Source: JAIPEK01 sp041685935
GTDB lineage: Bacteria > Desulfobacterota > Desulfobacteria > Desulfobacterales > Desulfobacteraceae
Direction of reading: 5' to 3'
Assembly: GCA_041685935.1 (NCBI GenBank)
Contig: JAWLES010000054.1
Location: 1 to 13,617, forward strand
DNA: 13,617 nucleotides
In this document: positions 8,032 through 13,433 of the stretch, piece after piece
Numbering within the stretch: position 1 is the first letter of the stretch
How the letters are laid out: every line of letters starts with the position of its first letter
Made by a program: the position numbers and the translations under genes
Notes under the pieces: model-generated
Told to the model about the DNA's origin: nothing
Databases searched by the model: none
Seen by the model: only the letters and a program-made list of their open reading frames with translations

Positions 8032-8259
8032 TTATCCTTTCCGTATTCCAAGACGGACCATTCCCTCTGTTTCATTCCGAAAGAGCATTTCATCCCCGGA
8101 CCTGGCAACGATCATGGCAAGATCATGGATCACATCCTCATCCGTCAGCTTCACTTCCAGTACCTGCCCTTTATCCAAAGTTTTCAGAACACTTTTGCAT
8201 TGAAACAGACACAAGGGAGTAATCACTCCCCGAAGGTCAAGTATGTTATCAGCAGCCAT
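8032..8259 (-). CDS. TusA/SirA-like small protein with altered CPxP motif
   Basis: This 75-residue protein fits the TusA (SirA, DUF2249-related) fold: an N-terminal LDLRG strand, a helix, the GQVLEVKLTDEDVIHDL strand-turn-helix and a final GMVRLGIRKG strand. TusA proteins carry persulfide sulfur on the Cys of a CPxP motif. Here the place reads T14-P-L-C17, so the usual Cys is Thr and the second Pro is Cys, with a further Cys at 21. The protein may use C17/C21 or may be non-catalytic. The ATG at 8257-8259 has AGGA upstream. An alternative GTG at 8305-8307 would lie before the predicted transcription start and lacks a ribosome binding site. It is the first gene of the operon and suggests a link to sulfur handling, which is inference. 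Confidence 0.8.
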   Translation of the reverse strand: MAADNILDLRGVITPLCLFQCKSVLKTLDKGQVLEVKLTDEDVIHDLAMIVARSGDEMLFRNETEGMVRLGIRKG

Positions 8260-8298
8260 AAAAGATCCTGACGGGTTTAATTCTTTTTGAACCTCCTG

Positions 8299-8316
8299 CT
8301 GCAACACCTGTACCGG
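8299..8316 (-). promoter_or_regulatory. Candidate sigma-54 (-24/-12) promoter of the cytochrome operon
   Basis: On the minus strand CGGTAC-AGGTG-TTGCA matches the -24/-12 consensus TGGCAC-N5-TTGCA with two mismatches. It keeps both critical dinucleotides, GG and GC, at the correct 10-bp distance. Transcription would start near 8289, about 30 nt before the TusA-like ATG. A divergent sigma-54 activator gene begins 200 bp away, which fits. Confidence 0.55.
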
Positions 8317-8389
8317 CCTGGAACAACAGCCGCCATCGATTAGTAACCCCCTGTTTTTAAAGTCGTAAAATCATGCATCAACGAAATAC

Positions 8390-8420
8390 TTGACAGAAAA
8401 AGCGGCCCATGTCATTTAAA
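8390..8420 (+). promoter_or_regulatory. Possible weak sigma-70 promoter of the first activator gene
   Basis: A perfect TTGACA (8390-8395) is followed after 19 bp by TTTAAA (8415-8420), a poor -10 at a long spacing. The first TTTAAAC repeat overlaps this -10, so the activator could control its own gene. Evidence is limited to the -35 match. Confidence 0.25.
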
Positions 8421-8484
8421 CTATTGTTGAAATTAGCCGAAATTTTAAACAACCGTTTAAACACTCAACTCACCCGGTTTAAAC
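8415..8484. repeat. Four TTTAAAC repeats in the divergent control region
   Basis: TTTAAAC occurs at 8415, 8444, 8456 and 8478. The third copy sits in the palindrome GTTTAAAC. The last two lie in longer copies (CCGTTTAAACAC and CCGGTTTAAACAC) spaced 22 bp apart, about two helical turns. The cluster is roughly 125-195 bp upstream of the predicted sigma-54 start, a usual place for activator binding sites. Confidence 0.45.
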
Positions 8485-8519
8485 ACAAACAACCAGGGTA
8501 CGGAACCGGAGAAGGTGCC

Positions 8520-9920
8520 ATGGACGAACATGAAATCAATACATTCTGGAAAAAGATCGTAAATACCATCAATGACGGCCTGATGTTCATCGGCACTGAC
8601 GGCACCATACTGATGATCAACCAGGCGTTTGAATCCCTGACCGGTTACCGGGCTGATGAAGCCGTGGGCATGTCATGCCTCAGCCTTGGCTGCGATGCAT
8701 GTGAACATACGCTTCAGACCGGCCGCACGTCTGCATGGTGCAAGCTGTTCGAAGAGGGGCACGAGGATATGAAAAAATGCCGCTGCCTTGTCAGGCGGAA
8801 AGACGGGAGCCTGGTCCCTGTCCTGAAAAATGCGTCGGTGTTCCGGGATGAAAGGGATAACGCCATCGGGGTGGTGGAAACCCTTACGGATATATCGGAA
8901 ATCGAAAAACTGGACCGCAAAATCCAGGTTCTGTCACGGCAATGTGAAAGTGAAAACGGTTTTCTGGGGATCGTGGGAAGGTCTTCGCTGATGCAGGAAG
9001 TCTACGAGATGATCCGGAAAGCCGCCAAAAGCAGCGCCCCTGTCATTATCACCGGAGAGAGCGGCACCGGAAAAGAGCTTGCAGCCAATGCCGTTCATAT
9101 GGCCGGACCGAGAAAGAACGGGCCGTTTATCCAGCTCAACTGTGCCGCACTGAATGAATCGGTCCTGGAAAGCGAGATTTTCGGACATGCCAAAGGGGCA
9201 TTCACCGGGGCGGTCACCGATCATATCGGCCGTTTTGAAGGGGCCCACAACGGGGACTTTTTCCTTGACGAAATTGCAGACATCCCTTATCCCATCCAGA
9301 CCAAACTGCTGCGCGTACTGGAATCGGGCCGGTTTGAACGGGTAGGCGACATCACCCCGGTCAAGGTGGATGTCCGGATCATCACGGCCACCAACCGGAA
9401 CCTGGAGGACATGTTGAAAAACAACGAATTCAGACAGGACCTGTTCTTCCGGATCAATGTCATCCCGATCCATATGCCGACGCTGCGGGAGCGAACCGAG
9501 GATATTCCCCTTCTGGTGAACGAGTTCATCGGGCGGCTCAACATGGAAACGGGAAAATCGATCCGGCGGTTGAGCCACGAGGCCATGGATCTTTTCATGT
9601 CATATCCCTGGCCCGGCAACGTCAGGGAGCTGAAAAACACCATGGAATATGTATATGTAACTTCAGACGGTCCGACCGTGGAATTGGAAGACCTTCCAGG
9701 AAAGCTCACGCAAACAGCGCTGAAAAAAGATTCCTCCGGTTCACCGGAACCACTTGGACAAACCGGGGAACCGCCGGACAAAGCCGAGCTGATCCGGGCC
9801 CTCCGGCAAACCGGGGGCAACCAGACCAAAGCGGCTGGGATTCTCGGCATTAACCGGGTCACAGTCTGGAACCGCATGAAAAAATACGGCATCGACATCA
9901 GAAAAGTCATGTCCCATTGA
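8520..9920 (+). CDS. Sigma-54-dependent activator with cysteine-rich PAS domain
   Basis: This 466-residue regulator has a PAS domain (13-125), a sigma-54 AAA+ domain (about 148-380) and a Fis-type helix-turn-helix (about 424-456). The AAA+ motifs are intact: Walker A GESGTGKE 179-186, GAFTGA 226-231, Walker B FFLDEI 247-252, so it should activate sigma-54 polymerase. The PAS domain contains C53, C58, C61, C74, C87 and C89, a density that suggests an iron-sulfur or metal centre or a thiol switch. The ATG at 8520 is preferred to one at 8409 because GGAGAAGGTG precedes it and the repeats of the control region would otherwise be coding. It diverges from the cytochrome operon, whose -24/-12 promoter it most likely drives. 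There is no receiver domain, so the signal is probably sensed directly by the PAS domain. Confidence 0.93.
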   Translation: MDEHEINTFWKKIVNTINDGLMFIGTDGTILMINQAFESLTGYRADEAVGMSCLSLGCDACEHTLQTGRTSAWCKLFEEGHEDMKKCRCLVRRKDGSLVPVLKNASVFRDERDNAIGVVETLTDISEIEKLDRKIQVLSRQCESENGFLGIVGRSSLMQEVYEMIRKAAKSSAPVIITGESGTGKELAANAVHMAGPRKNGPFIQLNCAALNESVLESEIFGHAKGAFTGAVTDHIGRFEGAHNGDFFLDEIADIPYPIQTKLLRVLESGRFERVGDITPVKVDVRIITATNRNLEDMLKNNEFRQDLFFRINVIPIHMPTLRERTEDIPLLVNEFIGRLNMETGKSIRRLSHEAMDLFMSYPWPGNVRELKNTMEYVYVTSDGPTVELEDLPGKLTQTALKKDSSGSPEPLGQTGEPPDKAELIRALRQTGGNQTKAAGILGINRVTVWNRMKKYGIDIRKVMSH

Positions 9921-9959
9921 TGATACGGTGGCCCCCACTTTTGCCGTCAGTTTCTTTTC

Positions 9960-10613
9960 TCAGCCTTTCAGTTTGTTCACCGCTTCGCACAACAGATTTT
10001 TGAACCTGTCCAGGGTTACTGGATACGCCTGCATGGGAATGCCCATCCAGTCGCAGTAATCAAGGAACGCCTCCGGGTTTTCCGCCATGTATTGATCAAG
10101 AAATCCGATTCCGTCCAGGACAACCGCTCCGCCTGTATGTCTTGGAAAGTTTTCGTTGGCAATACCCTTGTCCCATCCTTTGAACACCTGCTTTCTGAAC
10201 TTCACCCAGCCCGGCGTCATGAACCAGACAGGCTCCCCGCCTGCAACTTCGTCTCTGATCCGATCCATTTCCTCGTCGCTTGCCAGCATATTCATACACT
10301 GGGTGGCGTCAATCCGGGATACATTCGGACCCTGTTCCTCGATAATATGCTTCATCAGCCGGGTGGGATTGTCCGCATTCACATAACAGTATTTGCCCCC
10401 GTACACCACGACCACATAAGAGGCTGCATTCTTTGCCTTTTCAATGGTCTTGATCAGCTGGTTTTCAAGCTCCGGGATATCCTGGTGCAGCCCGGGTGTA
10501 GTATAAAAAACATGGGATGTATCCAAAAACCCTTCCTTTACCAGATGATTGATTTCAGGACTCATGGTCCCGCAACTCACAATTGCCGTATTTTCAAATG
10601 AACATTCTTCCAT
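9960..10613 (-). CDS. DUF1638 family protein
   Basis: This 217-residue soluble protein matches the DUF1638 family: an N-terminal AIVSCGTMSPE strand-loop, then YVVVVYGGKYC (66-76), DATQCMNML (102-110) and a C-terminal YPVTLDRF region. Three cysteines (C14, C76, C106) lie in these conserved motifs and could form a cofactor or metal site. No enzymatic role is established that I know of; members occur in methanogens and sulfate reducers, some near corrinoid methyltransferase genes. The ATG at 10611-10613 has GGGAG upstream. It follows the DUF4242 gene after 78 nt that contain a strong hairpin, and converges with the first activator gene. It is probably controlled with DUF4242 by one of the flanking sigma-54 activators. 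Function unknown. Confidence 0.85.
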   Translation of the reverse strand: MEECSFENTAIVSCGTMSPEINHLVKEGFLDTSHVFYTTPGLHQDIPELENQLIKTIEKAKNAASYVVVVYGGKYCYVNADNPTRLMKHIIEEQGPNVSRIDATQCMNMLASDEEMDRIRDEVAGGEPVWFMTPGWVKFRKQVFKGWDKGIANENFPRHTGGAVVLDGIGFLDQYMAENPEAFLDYCDWMGIPMQAYPVTLDRFKNLLCEAVNKLKG

Positions 10614-10646
10614 AAAAGCTCCCGTTTTCAGAGGTTTTCAATAATT

Positions 10647-10679
10647 CCGTATGCGGCCGCCCCTTCCGGCCGCATACGG
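10647..10679. repeat. 13-bp perfect hairpin between the DUF4242 and DUF1638 genes
   Basis: CCGTATGCGGCCG (10647-10659) and its exact complement (10667-10679) enclose a 7-nt loop. No T-run follows in either direction, so it is not a standard terminator. Its position inside a probable two-gene transcript suggests a role in mRNA processing or in setting different expression of the two genes, or a REP-like element. Confidence 0.75.
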
Positions 10680-10691
10680 GTACGGATCAAA

Positions 10692-11006
10692 TCAGTTTCC
10701 CAGCGTAGAGGCAGCGGCTTCCTCCCGGACATGTTCGTTCCATTTGTCCCCCCAGAGATCGGGGACGGTTTCTTCGACCTGAACAATGGATTCCCAGCTT
10801 ATCCCGATTTCAGTGAAAATATTTTTCAGTGTCTCCTGGTCCGGAGCCATCCAGAGACAGTAACGCATGCCGAGTTCCTCATTGTAATAAGTCCTCAGCC
10901 AGGTTGCCGATTCCACCCGGGCAAGCTTCCGCCAGTTGGCCTGAACCTGATTGCAATCACTTTCAGGCGCATTGTGCACCATCATATATTTGTATTGCCT
11001 ACTCAT
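10692..11006 (-). CDS. DUF4242 (SCO4226-like) small protein
   Basis: This 104-residue protein resembles DUF4242, small ferredoxin-fold proteins, one of which (SCO4226) has been described as nickel-binding. The pattern is visible as VHNAPE, a helix, ATWLRTYYNEELGMRYCLWMAPDQETL and GISWESIVQVEE. The start at 11004-11006 is chosen because AAGGAGG lies 5 nt upstream; a longer frame to 11090 has no such signal and would cross the predicted promoter. It is the first gene before DUF1638 and divergent from the second sigma-54 activator. The pairing of these two families suggests a shared pathway, but I cannot name it. Confidence 0.75.
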   Translation of the reverse strand: MSRQYKYMMVHNAPESDCNQVQANWRKLARVESATWLRTYYNEELGMRYCLWMAPDQETLKNIFTEIGISWESIVQVEETVPDLWGDKWNEHVREEAAASTLGN

Positions 11007-11085
11007 GTCCGCCTCCTTTTTTGTTATATTATCGCTTTTTTCGCCATCAGTCCATGCGCATTCAACCAATGTTAACAACAGATAA

Positions 11086-11101
11086 ATCAAAAAACGTACC
11101 A
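11086..11101 (-). promoter_or_regulatory. Candidate -24/-12 promoter of the DUF4242-DUF1638 genes
   Basis: On the minus strand TGGTAC-GTTTT-TTGAT resembles TGGCAC-N5-TTGCT. The -24 GG is kept, but the -12 GC reads GA, so the match is imperfect. It would give a leader of about 70 nt. The same TGGTAC-type -24 variant appears in front of the cytochrome operon. Confidence 0.35.
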
Positions 11102-11123
11102 GGCAACATTAAATTTTTTAAAC

Positions 11124-11152
11124 TTGATAACCTCTTAAAATGTAAGTAAAAT
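11124..11152 (+). promoter_or_regulatory. Sigma-70-type promoter of the second activator gene
   Basis: TTGATA (11124-11129) and TAAAAT (11147-11152) each match the consensus at five of six bases and are 17 bp apart in an AT-rich stretch. Transcription would start near 11159 and give a leader of about 90 nt that contains the dyad at 11206-11223. Confidence 0.6.
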
Positions 11153-11205
11153 TAAATTTTATGGCACATACAGTAGAATCGATGGAAACGACACAATGAA
11201 CAAGC

Positions 11206-11223
11206 AGCGCCACAGGTAGCGCT
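11206..11223. promoter_or_regulatory. Dyad AGCGC-N8-GCGCT, possible activator binding site
   Basis: AGCGC (11206-11210) and GCGCT (11219-11223) form an interrupted palindrome of the size typical for Fis-type helix-turn-helix activators. The overlapping GTAGCGCTAC (11216-11225) is itself palindromic. It lies about 140 bp upstream of the predicted DUF4242 start and just before the activator gene, so it could serve both activation and autoregulation. Confidence 0.35.
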
Positions 11224-11246
11224 ACTCATATCAAAAGGTGACGGTT

Positions 11247-12653
11247 ATGGAAAATCTACAGTCCGAAATCCGGCAAAATGAATTTGTCAAACTGCTGCTC
11301 GAATCCATCGGAGACGGCATTTTCGTTCTGGATACGACCGGCCGGATCATGGCCTGGAACCCGGCAATGGAAAACATCACCGGGTATTCGAAAGAAGAGG
11401 TGCAAGGCAAGAGCTGCCAGTTTCTCCGGTTCAGCCAGTGTTTTGAAAAAGACTGCCCCACCGGACTCCATGACTGCGGGATTTTAACCCACGGCAAGGT
11501 CAGCCCCACCGAATGTCTGCTGGGCCACAAAGACGGGCATGCCGTGTGTGTCACCAAAAACGCAAGGGTTATTAAAAACAGGGAAAACCGGGTCATCGGC
11601 ATAGTGGAGGCGGTCACCGATCTTACGGAACTCAAGGACACCCGGCTGAAAATGGAAGAAGCCACCCGGCGGCTCGGAGAGTTGAACCGGCTCGGCGGGA
11701 TCATCGCAAAAAGCCAGGTCATGCAGAACGTATTCTCGTTTATCAAGGCCTCCGCAGCAAGTGATGTCACGATTCTTATCCAGGGGTATAGCGGCACCGG
11801 CAAGGAACTGGTTGCAGGGGCCATTCACTCCATAAGCGAACGCCGGAACAACCCCATGATAACGGTCAACTGCAGCGCCCTGTCCGAAACTCTCCTGGAA
11901 AGCGAGCTGTTCGGCCATGTCAAAGGCTCTTTTACCAATGCCGAAAGGGACCGGATCGGCCGTTTTGAGATGGCGGACGGGGGAACCATATTCCTTGATG
12001 AAATCGGGGAGATCACCCCGTATATGCAAGTCAAACTGCTGCGGGTACTCCAGCAGAAAGAAATTGAGCGCGTGGGCGAATCAAAAAAGAGAAAAGTGGA
12101 CATCCGGATCATCGCAGCCACGAACAAGGACCTCGAATCCCTTGTCCAAGCCGGGTATTTCAGGGAGGACCTGTACTACAGGCTCAAGGTTTTCCCTATT
12201 CATCTTCCCGCGCTCAAGGACAGAAAAGAAGACATCCCCCTTCTGGTGAATCATTTTATTAAAATCAACAACAGAGCCACGCAAGCCGATGTAAAGGGCA
12301 TCTCTAAACAAGCCGTGAAAGCGTTCATGGATTATTTCTGGCCGGGGAACATCCGGGAGCTGGCCAACGCGGTAGAGCATGCGTTTGTCTTGTGTTCGAA
12401 CAGACAGATCGAGGTCAACGACCTTCCCATTGAAATCCGCAACTATCACCATACCGGAAAAGCCTTTACCCATCCCCTGGAAAACCGGATCTCCGAACCC
12501 TCGGGCGGCACGGAGAAACTGACCAGGTCAACACTTGTCAAGCTTCTGGAGGAAAGTGACTGGAACAAGGCGGAAGTGGCAAGACGGATTTGCATGAGCC
12601 GGGCATCGGTCTGGAAATACATGAAAAAATGGGATATTCCCCTGCAGCTCTGA
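11247..12653 (+). CDS. Sigma-54-family activator with cysteine-rich PAS domain and variant GAFTGA motif
   Basis: This 468-residue paralogue of the first activator has a PAS domain (13-127), a sigma-54 AAA+ domain (about 150-398) and a C-terminal helix-turn-helix (about 428-460). Two motifs deviate: Walker A reads GYSGTGKE (180-187; Glu is usual at the second place), and the sigma-54 contact loop reads GSFTNA (227-232) instead of GAFTGA. Walker B IFLDEIGE (248-255) is normal. The Phe and Thr needed for sigma-54 contact are kept, so it may still act on sigma-54. The PAS domain has C57, C65, C70, C77, C90 and C101, with spacing unlike that of the first activator. The start ATG at 11247 is preferred to GTG at 11238 because AAGGTG precedes it at good distance. 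It is divergent from DUF4242-DUF1638, its likely target. Confidence 0.92.
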   Translation: MENLQSEIRQNEFVKLLLESIGDGIFVLDTTGRIMAWNPAMENITGYSKEEVQGKSCQFLRFSQCFEKDCPTGLHDCGILTHGKVSPTECLLGHKDGHAVCVTKNARVIKNRENRVIGIVEAVTDLTELKDTRLKMEEATRRLGELNRLGGIIAKSQVMQNVFSFIKASAASDVTILIQGYSGTGKELVAGAIHSISERRNNPMITVNCSALSETLLESELFGHVKGSFTNAERDRIGRFEMADGGTIFLDEIGEITPYMQVKLLRVLQQKEIERVGESKKRKVDIRIIAATNKDLESLVQAGYFREDLYYRLKVFPIHLPALKDRKEDIPLLVNHFIKINNRATQADVKGISKQAVKAFMDYFWPGNIRELANAVEHAFVLCSNRQIEVNDLPIEIRNYHHTGKAFTHPLENRISEPSGGTEKLTRSTLVKLLEESDWNKAEVARRICMSRASVWKYMKKWDIPLQL

Positions 12654-12829
12654 CTCGGATCCGCTATTCCCTTTCCGCATCCCTGCCCCTTCAATTCGAA
12701 AACTGCATCGCAAAAGAAACGCTGTAAATTCGATCACATGGTTGACCGGATGAAACAAAAGAGCGGCTGGAAGGCGGAATCTGCAGTAAAACCGGCTTGA
12801 ATAAAACAGAAGTACCAGACTGGCCATAT

Positions 12830-12907
12830 TCATGCCCCCCCCCTGAAAATCCCGAAAAAGGCAAGCATGCCGGCCATCACCAGGATGGTTACAACCGGCT
12901 TGACCAT
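12830..12907 (-). CDS. Tiny 25-residue membrane peptide or remnant of a transporter N-terminus
   Basis: The frame starts at ATG (12905-12907), directly after the TAG of the preceding small frame. It encodes MVKPVVTILVMAGMLAFFGIF and four more residues before TGA, a single membrane-spanning segment. The sequence resembles the first helix of RND-type efflux pumps (a kPVvTil pattern), but the loop that should follow is absent. A nine-G run on this strand lies just before the stop, so an indel there would change the end. It is either a genuine small membrane protein or a decayed gene; no clear ribosome binding site is seen. Confidence 0.3.
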   Translation of the reverse strand: MVKPVVTILVMAGMLAFFGIFRGGA

Positions 12908-13015
12908 CTACATATACGGGAGAAACTCCACTCCGAAAAACAGGCGCAATTCATCCTGCACCGACTCCTTGAACAATTTCAGATGTTTTACATAATATGC
13001 TATGTCTTTTTTCAA
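12908..13015 (-). CDS. Tiny 35-residue reading frame upstream of the membrane peptide
   Basis: From TTG (13013-13015) to TAG (12908-12910) the frame encodes an amphipathic charged helix-like peptide (KKDIAYYVKHLKLFKESVQ, then DELRLFFGVEF). A GTG two codons upstream is an alternative start. GGTG at short distance before TTG is a weak ribosome binding site. The residue mix looks protein-like and the stop abuts the next ATG, as in coupled genes. I do not recognise it. Confidence 0.25.
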   Translation of the reverse strand: MKKDIAYYVKHLKLFKESVQDELRLFFGVEFLPYM

Positions 13016-13060
13016 TATCACCGATCACAGGTTCGATTTTGTAATTTTATACGGTATTAT

Positions 13061-13111
13061 GCCGGAGTCCGAGGCGGCCCCTGGCGATGACGGGCCGCCC
13101 CGGACTCCGGC
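13061..13111. repeat. Large GC-rich palindrome, 20-bp arms with one mismatch
   Basis: Arms 13061-13080 and 13092-13111 (GCCGGAGTCC...) pair over 20 bp with one mismatch (A at 13071 opposite C at 13101) around an 11-nt loop. No T-run follows on the plus strand. The flanks are AT-rich. It could be a REP-like or other dispersed palindrome, a recombination site, or an unusual terminator. Confidence 0.8.
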
Positions 13112-13303
13112 TGAGGTGGTTAATCAGATTACGGAGGTAGGTAAACGCCAATCTGATAACTGGAAACCTGATCTGCATATTCGATGCCTGGACTTCCCTG
13201 TTTGTGAAAATTTCATGTGCAGATGCCCGTACACAGGTTCTTAAGAGCACAAAGAACTCCATGTTTCCTCCGCGGTTGGAATTAGAGAATTAAGGGGACA
13301 TCT

Positions 13304-13430
13304 ATGATAAGTTTTGTCAAGGGGGAAAATGGAGATTTCCCTTCACTTTTTGAAAATATCCTCCAAGAAGCGTTAAACAGGAGTTTAAGAGATAAACTGC
13401 GAAAACAGCTGCAGAATACCGACTGGCGTG
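13304..13430 (+). pseudogene. Possible gene start interrupted by an insertion element
   Basis: An ATG at 13304 with AAGGGG 8 nt upstream opens a frame whose first 40 or so residues look protein-like (MISFVKGENGDFPSLFENIL, then a charged helix rich in Arg, Lys and Leu). From about 13434 the frame runs antisense through the probable transposase end and becomes low-complexity. This fits a gene truncated by insertion. The product is unknown. Confidence 0.3.
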
Positions 13431-13433
13431 GAT

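Larger units (their letters stand above)
12654..13303. other. Gene-poor stretch of about 650 bases
   Basis: No reading frame here resembles a full gene on either strand. It contains two adjacent tiny minus-strand frames (12830-13015), a nine-C run (12835-12843), a large GC-rich palindrome (13061-13111) and a smaller inverted repeat (ATCAGATT at 13123-13130 with its complement at 13150-13157). No terminator is obvious after the second activator gene. The stretch looks like decayed or mobile-element-influenced DNA. Confidence 0.5.

Noticed and set aside
8260..8307. Start of the TusA-like gene at GTG 8305-8307
   Set aside because: It would begin upstream of the predicted transcription start and adds 16 residues outside the compact TusA fold; the internal ATG has a ribosome binding site.
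8409..8519. An N-terminal extension of the first activator starting at ATG 8409
   Set aside because: There is no ribosome binding site, the extra residues match no PAS-type regulator, and the stretch holds the TTTAAAC repeats; the start at 8520 has a good binding site.
11162..11167. TGGCAC on the plus strand upstream of the second activator as a sigma-54 promoter
   Set aside because: The -12 position reads GTAGA, without the required GC, and a good sigma-70 promoter exists just upstream.
13047..13262. Minus-strand frame of 71 codons over the palindrome
   Set aside because: It runs through both arms of the large palindrome and a second inverted repeat, and shows no family-like motif.
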